Below the pieces are notes generated by a model. It did no database searches, had not been told where the DNA came from, and worked only from the letters and a program-made list of their open reading frames with translations. The position numbers and the translations under genes are program-made. This document shows positions 35,601 to 47,200 of a DNA stretch of 64,000 bases, piece by piece. This DNA comes from Beta vulgaris subsp. vulgaris (Eukaryota > Streptophyta > Magnoliopsida > Caryophyllales > Amaranthaceae): assembly GCF_026745355.1 (NCBI RefSeq), contig NC_079203.1, forward strand, positions 56,654,141-56,718,140. The letters are read 5' to 3'. Position 1 is the first letter of the stretch; every line of letters starts with the position of its first letter.

Positions 35601-38600
35601 AGACTGAAGAGGGCTAGAGGAGAGAGAGAATATCGTGAAAAGGGCTAGAGGAAAGAGAGAATAAAGAATATCGTGAAGAGGGTCTAATGTTTAATTGGGA
35701 GCATTGGGCCAAGCCCAAAAGGTTGTTTTTTCTTCAAATAAGGCTACGGGGCAATTTATTATATGGACCCCAGGTCCATGGGTCCTGAGACTCGATTGAA
35801 CTTTTTCTATAAAATAGGTGTGGATTAGGCTCATTAATTGAGTCAAATATACTATTTCTTATTACATGTTAAAAAATTTGAATCAGTTTATAAGTGACTT
35901 AAATTCAGACTACCTCCGTAACACAAAAATTGCAACAATTTCAAATCACGCATTTCGAGGAAGCAATTTAGGGGTGTAAACGAGCAAATTAATCAATGAA
36001 ATTTCTATGTTGGTAACTTATAATCACATTCTTGCTTGTATTAAAATTTCATTGATTAATTTGCTCGTTTACACCTCTAAATTGCTTCCTCGAAATGCGT
36101 GATTTGAAATTGTTGCATTTTTTGTGTTACGGAGGTAGTAATTAAGACCACTTAGAGCTGAAGTTTCCTATTCTTTTCATGCTTAGGAGTAATTAACTTT
36201 TGTTGTTACAAAATCAATTCAAGTGTAAGTTATTTTGCTTTACATTTAAGTTGTTTAAGCTACCTTGTACTCCTATTAATATTTGGGTATGGACATGAAA
36301 TAATTTGATGATTGATTAAAAACTATCTTTTGGAGTGATTCCAAAAGCCTTAAACTTTGGAAAAGCTTATCAAATACGTTCAAAGAGTATATCTAATATT
36401 GAGGAATGGAAGCTACTGGATTTAAAGAACAAGTATCTATTGGAAAGTCTTCTAATTTACATGGTAATATTAATTAATTACTCACCGGCATTGATTTGTT
36501 CAAGCTCAATATTAGATATACATATTGGTGCCGTATCAAACCGTTGTTATAATTACTTTTCCTTCATTTCTCCATTTCAGAATTTGTCTAGGTTCTATAA
36601 ACATATAAAATGAAGTCAGTTAGCTACCGATTCTGAGCAGTCTGAAAATCTGGAGGTAGCTTTTTCTCGTAGACCCATCCAGGTGCAAATATTGCAGCTG
36701 ATACATCATCGTTCCTTATGACATCTAGTGCAATGTTTGTCTACAATTTTGGAACAAGTAATTCTAAATTAGTGATTACTTAACATTCGCCTACTTAAGA
36801 AAGGTTAATGAACAAAAACGTTGCTGAGAACTGAAATGCTGCTTAAATAACTTTAAAACATTCCTTTCATGTGCTAATCACTCATTCATCCTTTACTCCA
36901 CCGAGGTGCATTATCTTTCTTGTGCTCAACACACTCGTTTGAAAGTACCAAACCAAATATGAGTCTAATTTATCTTATAGGTAGAATCCAATTCTATCAA
37001 TATGGTTAACAGTTTTAATAATGGATTAAATTGGTTAAAACGGTAAAGTATCAGTTTGTAACAGATGACACACTAACAAATGACATTCTGAAGGACAGCG
37101 AGTTCTACATTTACAACAGAACAAATTACATACTGGAAGAACAGCATCTTGGTTCCTTGTATAAAACAGCATATAAGGAAAAATAAAAAACCAAATGCAA
37201 GATAGAAATCAAGCAAAGGAAGATCATAAGAGCATACATCTTGAGAAAGTTGCATCCATGTATATTACAACCGAAACCCCAGCAAATCTGCCTCGTTACT
37301 GTATGTGTGACTCTCACCACATACGACTCAAACAAAGACTCCTTCCAGATATCACCCCAAAATTTAAATGATAGTAAGTTCAATTAACAAGAGGTATTAA
37401 ATAGAAGTTATCCTAGGAATATATTTTACGTGTTGATGATGTTGTCAACTAGTCATATTAGTATTTTACTGTCGCACTTTCGTACTTGTGGATTGGGACT
37501 GTCATTTTTCTCTTATTGTTCAAGAGGTTCTGTAAACAAAGAAAAAAAATCCTGAGGTCTTCTATCACTCGAACTTCACACTTCTCCCTGTTCTATAAGT
37601 GTTTATTATTCTTCCTTAACAATAATTTAAAAATGGAAAAAGAAAAGAATTACTTACAGTCCATTCCCCTCCACCATAAGTGTTCCTTCCAAATACATCT
37701 ATTCCCATATATACATCAAACTTCCTATCACCAGCAATGTTAGCAGAGAGCTTTGGGTAGCCCTCCTGTAAAGTAAAAAGAAGAAAAGAATTACTTGCAA
37801 AACTTATCAATTTGGTAAGTCCTTTTTGCAGAAAAAGAAAAAGAGAACACCTACCTTCCATGTGTAGTTTATAAATATCCCATCACATAAATCAAAAAAG
37901 GCTTTGTTCTTGTCATTCAGCTGATCTTGCCAATCAAGCTCACCATGAACCGTAACACTGTCATACCTACAGGTAACAACAATATATCAAGGAACTGTTT
38001 GCACACACCAAAAAGACACAAGGAGATCTCCAGTACATACCATATCACCAAAGACCCAGGCTTTGACAGATGCATCATCTCTGTCAAGATGCTTACAAAT
38101 TCCTTCATATTTGCTATTTGGGCAGGATCCAACTTAACCTCCATATTTATCTGCATGTAGCTGATATCAACACTTTACAGATGCGGCTGACAAATCTTAA
38201 GCAGTTGCAAAGATATGAGGGCCAAATATTCATTTGCATTGTATCCTATGATCCTATCTCCTGGAACCTCGAAAAGAATATCATCCTGTTCTTTCTACGA
38301 CTCCATGTAAGATAATATTAGAAGCCTGGCCTATTGTAAAACACACTTGTCCTGGTTCAATCTACTGTACCGGAGGCCATCATATTTTATGTTTGCCATA
38401 AGCTCAAACCAACAATTGTAAGCTGATAACTATCGTTGAAATTGGTAATGCCAATCCAACAAATTGACGCAGATTGCTATTCAGTCAAACTTCCGCTTCA
38501 TAAATTTTTGAGGATTTTACTAAACATAGCCAGAGGGCTATACGAAGCACTTAAAGTAGGATTGCTAAACATTAAATGATACCAACTGAGGTATAAACTT

Positions 38601-41600
38601 CCAGCTTCATACCATTTTGGGAAATGTAATTATTGCTTATCCATATCCTTAAGGATTAAGTACTGCATGTAGCAAAACATTTTTTAACAATAACGAGCCA
38701 TATTTAGAAAGACAACCAAGGGGGTGTCACCTATGTACAAAAGAAGACCAAGCAAAAAAAAAAAACCCAAACTTCCAACTCATTATCATCTAAGCCACAG
38801 CATCAAGCAAAGAGACAGGTGTTTGAACTCTGAGTGCATCAAATGGCATTAATCATACAACGCACTCAAAGAAGAAGAAAACGAAACAAAACAAAATAGT
38901 ACTATGGATCATAATGAATATAAAAAGCAAGAAATCCAATATTCATCAACAATAATTCACCCAATGTAAAGCATAGACTAAACTAGAAATGAAGAACTAG
39001 AGCTAAGAATAAGTTCAAACTTTGGAGTGATGTCATGGACTAAATTTTTTTATATTTTAGAACTTAGAACTATGATGGAGTGCTTGAAATGTAACTCACC
39101 AGTGACAAAGTTCCCCAAGATTACAAAAATTATACAAAGACAGACATTAAACTTATAAATATTGTTTCAAATCTTTTCAATCAATTATCCAAGGCAATTG
39201 GAGATAAATGATAACGTTGTGCATCAAATAATTTAGGTAGCTGAAATCAAGCAGTGCCTTAGAATCTTCTCCTAAGAAGACACTGTTCAAATTTAAGGGA
39301 AAACTCTCCAAATGGCTACAAAATGAGATTTTTCAACCCAAATTTTTTAGCAATAACGAACTAAATTGAAGATCATAAGTCATAACCAAGTCAAGTTCTG
39401 ATCTCCACAAGTAGGATCAGAAAACCTGGGAGCTAGAACAAAAGATAAAGTAATGATTCACAGTTCTTTTACTTCAAATGTCAAGATCCCTAGCACCCAT
39501 TGTATCGGAAATTAAGCAGGGCCAAAACCTAAGATTAGCCAGGCATTGTTTACTGAGAAAATTCATGGCATTGTTTACTGAGAGAACTCATTTTCACATC
39601 CAACAAAACTCTGCCATCTTTAGTACCATTTTGAACCCCTCATGAATGCCTTAAATAGGAGCTAGCGGGACAATTGCCAACTCAACCCACAGAAGTTTTG
39701 TCCTAGGCAGTTTTTACATGGCCCTCTTAACAAGCCCTGTTCTTTCTTCTTTCAGTTGCAATAACTATTCTCAGGTTTACAAGATCTAATAAAACTGCGC
39801 TCCTTGCCCTGCAATGACTACTCATAGACTCAAAGGTAAACTAGATAAGTTACCTGAAGCCCCTGGGGAAAAAAGATCAAGGGACCTAAAGACTTTTAAA
39901 TGCAATAAAAAATAAAAAAGAGATGCATAAACAAAGTAGCCTGTCTGAGAGTTCAATATCTTTGTGCCTACATTCTAGTTAAAAAAATGGTCAACTATCC
40001 CATCAACTAAGGTTTTTTCAGATGTCAATTGCTGAAATTTTGCAATAGATAGACAGCAGAAAAAACTAAAAGATATACAAGGTTTTGCTCAAAAATAAGA
40101 AAGAGGAAAGAGTTACCAGCCAGCCATCAAATCCAAGAGCAGTAGCAAGCTCAGTCAACCGCTCGGCACACATACGAGCATACTCCATACTTGAAAGCAA
40201 TTTATCACTTATAATTCTACCCTCATCCCATTCTGTCAAGAAAGTCCCCAAGACCTGCATCCCCAACAGGATATACAGCAGAACATGAGGCGTTGAGCAT
40301 AACTAACCAAATTTATGACTATATTTATAGCATGTCGCAAACTGTACAATCACTTACTTTACAAAATTGTATCTGTATAAATTACTTTTACCATCAGTGG
40401 AGCACAGCTCATAACTCTGACCCACCGAGGTCTAAATTCAGTCGTCAACTTGTCACGTTACGAGTTCAGATTGTTAAAGGACTTTAGATACCTTGTATGA
40501 AATTGTAGCGCCAACTAAATGTCTAGTAATGTGCTTTTCCGAACGAAATATTCATTAAATTTATAACAGTTTTTAGTTCAGTTTATTGCTAGTCGTGTAA
40601 TAGTTACTTTCCTATGTTACTAGATTATGTTTAGAGGTCTTCTAATAAAATTATGAATACATTATACATTATACTCCCTCCATCCTCATATAAACATCTT
40701 ATATACTACTTCCTCTGTTCAATAATAATTGCAACGTTTTCATTATTTAGAAGTCTTAAATCAATTGCAACATTTCCCTTATTTAGTAATATCTTCTCTC
40801 TGTCTCTCTCCTATCACATGGGTTCCACTATTTAACTACAAAGATCTTGCGATAATAGTGGAATGGAGGAAGTATATTCCCGAGTCCACAAAAAACATCA
40901 TGTTACTTTAAAAGAAAATTTTACCCCACATGACTCACTCAAACAGCGTGACATAGGCCCTTCCACTAACCACACTCTCACTCTCATTCTCACTCTCACT
41001 CTTTATGTTACACGTGATGTGGGGTCACCCCTAACTCTCTCTCTTTCGATCAAATTATTATTCTTACTTCTACATCATTTACCAAAAACCGACACTCTGT
41101 ATGTTCAAGCGAAACAAGATGCCTATCTGCACACGAGGGACTAAGTAGATTTTCTTGTTAATTAAGTAGATCGATAATTTAGCATTGTAAGTCCTATAGC
41201 CTAAGGCTTTGATGGTAGAGTTTGCAAATTGATGAGAATTGACATGCTATACTTTTAAGTTTGTGTCTTGTGAGTTGTGAGCTTAAAAGGTCTCTCTCAC
41301 TCTCTCCCTTGAGATTACATTTTATATACAAATTCTTGTATCATGCACCCAAGACCATGGTCCCAAAAGAACATATAGCTCCAAAATCATATACATTAAC
41401 ATACTATTTAGAAATTTCTTTACATCTGAATGTTCTTATTCTAATATCATCATCTTCTTTCGAACAATAAGGTAAATTATTTTAACCCAAATAAGTGAAA
41501 ATTTAGAACATAGTAATTCTAATTTACATCCACATATTTTTTGATGCCTCCATGTTCTTTTGAACGTAAAATATTTTGAAAAACACACATGAACTATTAA

Positions 41601-42826
41601 GAACAAACTGAACATAGTAATTTTTGAACATACACAAGCAAAATTTGAACATAAAGAGTTAAACTTTTCTATGTTAAAAAGCTATGGTTATATTTCCAAG
41701 ATATACTCCCTCCGTCCCAAAATACTCTTTACACTTATCAAGGCGCGTACAAGGCGCGTAATTTTAGATGATAAGTTGTTGTTTGGTTATCAATTGTTAT
41801 TTTATTGAAAAGTAGATGTGATAGGAGTTAATAGTTAGTAAAAGTAGTATTATTTTATTTTAAGAAGAGAGAATGTGGGTCATGGTTAGAGTTGGTAGGT
41901 AATAAGAGTGTTATTATTTTATTTGGAGGAGAGAAAATGTGGGCCAATAGTTAAAAGGTAGAATGATTAAAATAATAGTGAGTCATGGGACAGATAAAAA
42001 AGGAGAGTGTAAAGAGTATTCTGGGATGGAGGGAGTATGAATTAATGGTGTACTTGAAGATATTTAGCTCTATGTTCAATATCATGGTCCCCCCACCATG
42101 ATGGCATGATATAATTGGCACACTAAAGACCTGAACATCAACCACATTACCACAAAAGAGCAAATACACACAGTCACCCTCATCATAAGTATTAGCATAA
42201 TAAGAAAAATTATTGCTTAGATAATCATACCATTGAGCACATAGCTAAAACAATCGAAATGACAAGCAAATGCGAAAGTGAAAGAGAGAGAGAGAGAGAG
42301 AGACAGCAATGAGTTAATCAAGAATAGTTACCTTAACTCCATGCTTATGAGCAGTATTCACCCAAGAAGGAGGTGGAAGAGTAACCAAACTATGAGAAAA
42401 ATACACAAAAACATCCATCAAATACCAATGCCATATAGCATACGCATCAGAATGGGTCCCACCTTGGACCCACTTATCATCCGAATACCCACCCGCCATA
42501 TCATGACAAACCAACAATCTAGGTTTTTGGGGCAACGACAAATTCCCATTTAATGGGACAGAAGCTTTATTAAATGGATAATGAAACGAATCAAAGTATG
42601 ATCTTGATTCGAGCTCTTCTAGGGTTGTGATTGGATATGAGATTGGAATGGACGGCTGTGATGGGTCGAATTTTGGCGGGTTTGAGATAATTGATTCAGG
42701 GGATTGAGATGCCATGGTTGAAGAAGGGATGAAGAGAGAGAATTTGGTGGTAATTGAGAAGATGAAGTTTCTGCAATTAATTAGGGTTTGGCGTTTCAGA
42801 AAGGCGCGAAGAAGGCGATTTAGCAT
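26653..42826 (-). CDS. ENGase: Cytosolic-type endo-beta-N-acetylglucosaminidase, GH85, 11 exons
   Basis: Exons (minus strand): 42332-42826, 40117-40254, 38041-38150, 37855-37966, 37658-37765, 36628-36740, 33318-33399, 31148-31228, 29980-30035, 28235-28370, 26653-27363. All junctions are GT-AG and phases fit, giving 713 residues. The enzyme cuts between the two GlcNAc units of N-glycans, releasing glycans from misfolded or turned-over glycoproteins. The GH85 domain spans roughly residues 90-400: LLVCHDMAGGY, WHWYLMDVFVYFSHSLVTLPPP and LGFDGWL, then INMEV (residues 212-216). The N-x-E there is the catalytic pair. The remaining ~310 residues form the usual plant C-terminal region. The first ATG gives a 37-residue basic leader before a second in-frame ATG at 42715. 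The gene is long because its introns hold many mobile elements and a 2.1-kb palindrome. Confidence 0.95.
28750..28953. mobile_element. Small foldback element in ENGase intron 9
   Basis: GTTCTTCTCAACTTAT at about 28750 is the inverse of ATAAGTTGAGGAGAAC ending about 28952. The interior carries repeated AATAAGTTCARC words, similar to the element at 44544-44760. No target duplication could be fixed. Confidence 0.5.
29590..29915. mobile_element. Stowaway-like MITE (326 bp) in ENGase intron 9
   Basis: Starts CTCCCTCCGTTTCTTTTTAA and ends AAAAGAAAACGGAGGGAG, with TA on both sides (29588-29589, 29916-29917). Non-coding. Confidence 0.85.
32376..32679. mobile_element. PIF/Harbinger-like MITE (304 bp) in ENGase intron 7
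   Basis: Ends GGGGGCATTTGGTTC and GAACCAAACACCCCC are inverted, with a TAA target duplication on each side (32373-32375, 32680-32682). The ends match those of the larger element at 51100-52528. No coding capacity. Confidence 0.75.
32746..33020 (+). repeat. Cassandra-like TRIM solo LTR (275 bp) in ENGase intron 7
   Basis: Runs from TGTAATACCCC to GGGTGTTACC and is flanked by a perfect 5-bp target duplication ATGTG (32741-32745, 33021-33025). It contains a 5S rRNA-like segment, the hallmark of Cassandra terminal-repeat retrotransposons in miniature. Only one LTR and no internal part remain, as after LTR-LTR recombination. The last base differs from the expected TTACA end. Orientation is opposite to the host gene. 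Confidence 0.85.
32847..32906 (+). promoter_or_regulatory. 5S rRNA-like internal Pol III promoter segment within the Cassandra-like LTR
   Basis: AAAGCGTGCTTGG and GATGGGTGACCTCCTCGGAAG match the A-box and C-box parts of plant 5S rRNA. Between them the sequence is shorter and altered. It is a derived 5S copy, not a 5S gene: the first half of 5S is absent and no T-run terminator follows in register. Confidence 0.75.
33036..33110 (+). repeat. TG-rich microsatellite-like stretch
   Basis: Imperfect GTGTGT run directly beside the Cassandra-like LTR in the ENGase intron. Confidence 0.6.
33721..35852. repeat. 2.1-kb near-perfect palindrome in ENGase intron 6
   Basis: Left arm 33721-34746 and right arm 34752-35852 are reverse complements around a 5-base centre (ATGAC, 34747-34751). 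The left arm lacks ~70 bp present in the right (near 35013-35085). Otherwise differences are few. From outside to inside each arm shows GGGCTTGGCCCA, CT-rich runs, a TTTTAGGGTTTCG motif given twice, and a short segment between a TTTTGCAG acceptor-like site and GTATGT. This looks like the promoter and 5' end of a plant housekeeping gene. It lies wholly in a transcribed intron. Confidence 0.9.
35910..36138. mobile_element. Foldback MITE with ~93-bp arms in ENGase intron 6
   Basis: CTACCTCCGTAACACAAAAA at 35910 and its complement at 36138 bound two arms that pair over almost their whole length, around a loop of about 40 nt. The right flank is TA; the left is GA, so the target duplication is not intact. 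It lies 58 bp from the large palindrome. Confidence 0.8.
40708..40875. mobile_element. Degenerate Stowaway-like MITE in ENGase intron 1
   Basis: CTACTTCCTCTGTTCAATAA on the left and GGAATGGAGGAAGTATA on the right give short inverted ends. A separate CTCCCTCC end at 40674 suggests a second, nested copy. Confidence 0.45.
41706..42035. mobile_element. Stowaway-like MITE (330 bp) in ENGase intron 1
   Basis: CTCCCTCCGTCCCAAAATAC and its near complement ending GGATGGAGGGAG are flanked by TA. Non-coding. Confidence 0.85.
42283..42303 (+). repeat. (GA)n microsatellite near ENGase exon 1 donor
   Basis: Uninterrupted GA run 28 bp inside intron 1. A CT tract in the sense of the transcript. Confidence 0.8.
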
Positions 42827-44253
42827 TTGAAGGAGGAAGACGATGATGAAGTTGAGTGACTTGGCCGTTGAAGATTACTTGAGGTTTTACCTTCCGATAT
42901 TCTTTGAGTGTGGAAGGGTGAAAAAAGTACAGCAAATTTATTATTTTATTACTGTTGCTTTTACCTTCAAGTTTTAACCCACCAAATTTCGAGTTAACCT
43001 TGTGTATAGATCTATCATCTATTCATCTATATCGACATGGTAAATTCACCTAGTAGAATATAGTTTTTATTTTTATAGTAACAATTCAAGGTTGGAGCCT
43101 GGAGGACTCGAAGTGGAGCATTTACCTTCAAGTGGATTTGTCAACTTTGTGTATAGATCTGTCATCTATTCATTTACCTTCAAGTGGAGCATTGTTATAG
43201 AGAAATCAATAAAGCAGCAAACTGCCTAGCTAATTTTGGTGTTAAATCAAAAGAAAAACTAGTGATTTTTTCGACGGCCCTGAAGGACCTTAGTGCCCGT
43301 TTTATTGGAGGACCTAAGTGGAGTTGCTTGGCGAAGAATGGTTCTAGAAGAGGCGGGTGATGCTAATTGGAGGAATCAATAGTCTAATATGATTCGGAGT
43401 TAAGTAGTAGTAGCTTTGATTTTCCTGTTGCTGAAGTTTTTTGTTCTTCGTTTTTTGTTTGGGGCGTTATATATAAAAAAAAAAAACCTCAATGTTATTT
43501 TTGATAATCAAACTTTTAAAGTTGAAAGCTAACACTGAGAATTTTCCAAATTTTAAACAATTTACCATAAGCATCTCGACAGACGAAATGCATGACTACA
43601 AGGACATAAAGTAATCAGCTTGGTGAATGATTTGGCAGTTGGCAATCACACAGGTTCAACCAAAATCAACCCTGATTCTCAAAACATGCAAATACATCAC
43701 AAAATAGAATAATTAATACTTAAAAATACACTAACATAGCAAGAAAAAAAAAATTACATATTACATTTCCCCATTATTTCATGCTAATGTTTTGTATAAT
43801 TCCGATTTATCGAACATCCCCATGGGGACTCCCTCATTCTATTCCAGTTCAGTAACAAAAGAAATTAATCTCTAACTTACTGCATCTCAGCTGTAGAATC
43901 AATTACCAGCCAGTCGAAGGGCTCTTTTGTATACACAACCAATAGGGATAATACAAATAAAAGATTTGAAACTCGAGATTTCGATTGATATATCTAGTTT
44001 ACCTTTGTGATATTTTTCTTCAAATGTTCTTGAAGCTTTGTTGCTCCGCCATGTCGATGTTTCTCAATCGCATTGGCGACTCATGATGTAAACATCGATA
44101 TAAAGCGGGAGCAGCCAATATTTCTTTCTCAGTCTCGAGATCTCAGGGAGGGGTTGACACTTGACCTCTCTCTAAATTAATTAGCTTCCTGGCAGCTGGT
44201 CCTTGGATTTAGAAGTTGGAACATGCTCAACTTCTGCTGAATTTAGATCTTCT
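42827..44253. other. Intergenic DNA between ENGase start and helicase end
   Basis: Both genes run on the minus strand. This 1.4 kb must hold the ENGase promoter and the helicase 3' flank. A partial direct repeat (GTGTATAGATCTRTCATCTA near 43001 and 43147) and a short RNase H-like relic are present. No clear TATA box could be chosen. Confidence 0.45.
43190..43362 (+). pseudogene. RNase H-like relic, probably from a LINE
   Basis: The plus strand reads HCYREINKAANCLANFG followed by about 35 residues to a stop. The wording (REIN/N, CLA) resembles the C-terminal end of the RNase H domain in plant non-LTR retrotransposons and related RVT_3 proteins. The catalytic N-terminal part is absent and no start codon belongs to it. 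Confidence 0.45.
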
Positions 44254-47200
44254 TCATTCAAGCAAATCTTCAGCTCCCATCAACCTCGCATACTCATCCT
44301 CACCAATAGCTCCCTTTTTCAACTTTTTCAAAAGGCGGTATTCTCGAGTTAACTCATCATCATCTTCCTTATCCTGAACAGCACGTCTTTGTTTTGCTGT
44401 TTTCTTCTTCATTGCAGCAGTCTTATGATCTGGAGCGGGTTTGTGCTTTTGTAGTTTTGGATTTTGCTTTTCTTCTGATCGTTTCTCCAGTAACTTCTTT
44501 TTCCTTTGCTTCTCACGAGATTTGTCCCTAAAATAAAATTTAATAAGGGTGCATTCTCTTCACCTTAGAAAATGAGTTTCATGTCTAATAAATTCAGATA
44601 AGTTCCAATAAGCTCTGACAAGTTCAGATGCGTTACAACAAACTAATATAAAACAGCCAACAAACTAATATAAAACAGGCTTTAATAAGTTAAGACAAGT
44701 TCCAACAAGTCCAATTCAGATTAGTTCAGCAAAGACATCGGTGAAGAGAATGCAATCTTAGTCAGCCTATGCTTTGTTGCAGCGTAAAAGATATCATTTT
44801 GACTTTCTGACACAAAGTTTTCACTATTCACATATCCACATTCTTTGGAACCAGAAGCTATCGTGTTAATTTTAAGGACACTCGTTAGTCGTTACTCAGC
44901 ACTTCAATCTTATTGAAAAAAGGGAAGGGGAGGGAGCAAAAAAGTTACTTGAATTTGATCTCCTGAAACTTCACATCCTCAGCTGGAATAAAACCTTCAG
45001 TTGATAGAGTGTGGAGCTTCACATCTGACATTGAAGGTAGCTGCAATAACCCAAACCCCATTGCCAACTTCCCGACTTCTAGTCCTTTCCACCTATAATT
45101 AAGGCGAATTTCCCAATCATTTGTCAGCTTTTCCATATTGTAATAAAATGTAATTGCACAAACCATATTAGTGAAAGTTAAAGAAATGAGGGTAACATAT
45201 GACCTGAAAATGTAAGAGCAATGATGCTCCTTATATGCACGGATGAATGAGACAAATGCTTTAAGTCCTTTCTCCATAACATCCCGGTCCTTTTTTGCAG
45301 CAGACCTTATCTGAGATATAAATTGATAAAAGAAAATGGGGAAAAAGATACATGATTCCACAATATTGTAAACTTGAGAAAAAAATCATCAAAACGATAC
45401 TTCAAACTGAAAAAATACCCACCTCGGGAATGACATCAGGAGCATTATCAGAGCACAACCTCTCCTGTAGAGGAACCCTCCTTATCTGCAGAAATTCAAC
45501 ATATGATTCCTCCTGTATATTTTCAGTACATTACATAAGGTAGCAATACTAAAACATTGGCAACCAAAGTCTACACTAGAAATTATGAAAGATGAGTCTT
45601 GAAATTACCTTGGGCAACAAAAAGACAACTGCACTTCCCTGTTTTCCCATGCGAGCAGTCCGACCAACTCTATGAATGAATACATTTGGATCTTGTGGTG
45701 GGTCATACTGTAAAAAAAGAACATAATTATTGAAATTTGAAGTGATCAACTCAAAAGATAGCATCTCTGTCCTGAAATAGAATTTCAGCCATACTTGCCA
45801 AACTACCACTACTTCCAACAGCAGCATTCACAAAATCACTATTTTATCTAATAGCATACTTAGTTTCATCACAGAGGAACAAAGCTCGCCCCAAAATCGT
45901 AATATCAGAATTTCAGAACAGAGGAAAGAAGGTTCAGCACATGAATAAAATAACAAACGGGTGGATACAAGAAGCCATAACAAACGGGTGGATACAAGAA
46001 GCCACACTGAAGTATAACTTCGCTTCTTGACTCAACATACTATGAGTCTATATGTCCCCCAAATTAAATTCTGTAAAGAGAAAACCTACCTAGAGACAGC
46101 CTAAATATACAAGATATGACAGATTCTACATTCAACTTCAACCTCGGAAACACAACATTATAACAGCAGCTACTCTTTCTATGTCATTGGTTCAATAACA
46201 GGTATGCAATTGATCCATTAATCCCCAGAAAAAAAAAAAAACCTGAAATCAACTTCAAGGAAGAGATCAAATTTCAAACAACATTAACACAGCAATAATG
46301 ACTCTCACCTGCAAAATACAGTCAACGCCTGGTATGTCCAATCCACGAGCAGCGACATCAGTACAAAGAAGAACCCCGCTTGAAAGACCCGTAAATGAAG
46401 CTAAAGCTTTCTCTCTAGCATTCTGAGAATATGTATAAATATCAACAAGTAAGAAACTAAGTAAGCATACTGATCAAACTACAAGAATAATTTCTAAACC
46501 CGAATGTCTCTAGAAGCAGTTTAAGGGTGAGACACTTAAAAACATACTTGTTTCATTTTCCCATGAAGAGAAATTAGTGAATGGCCCTTCAAAACAGCAA
46601 GCTGTGGAAGAACAACTCCCCAGTAATCAACACAAGCACAAGTCATAAAGTAGCTGCACAAAGTAGAGACAGAGAAACATGTAAGAACTTCTCTTGCTGA
46701 TAATCCTGAGTTATTAAGCCTTTCTTATCAGCAATTCATCGGGTCTTACGAGCAGTATGCCTTACTGATAAGAGGCCTTTAATTATGTAACTTACGTTTT
46801 AGATCTTCTTTAGAAAAAAGAAAAAAGAAATTTTAGTATGAGAAAATTCTGTGATATATTGCATTTCCAGTAGCTTGTAATTTCTTCTTGTAATCTCCCT
46901 CCTTTCCAATCACATTAAACCTTTTCTGTTTGATCTTATTCTTTAATTGTCCCAAATTAAATCATTTATGTTATTGTCTTAGACAAAGCACATATTTACG
47001 ATCAAAATCATTAAAGAAAACGTATTCAACTAACAGTTTTCCACCTCTACAGAAATTCATGGTGAGAAGTATATACACTGAAGCACGAGTAACTCACATA
47101 ATAATCTTTTTGGATTTGTATTTTACAAGAAGGTCAACAAGCTCTGATGATTTCTTGTCTGCCTCGCACTCCAGATACTGCAAATCATGAAAGAGAGATT

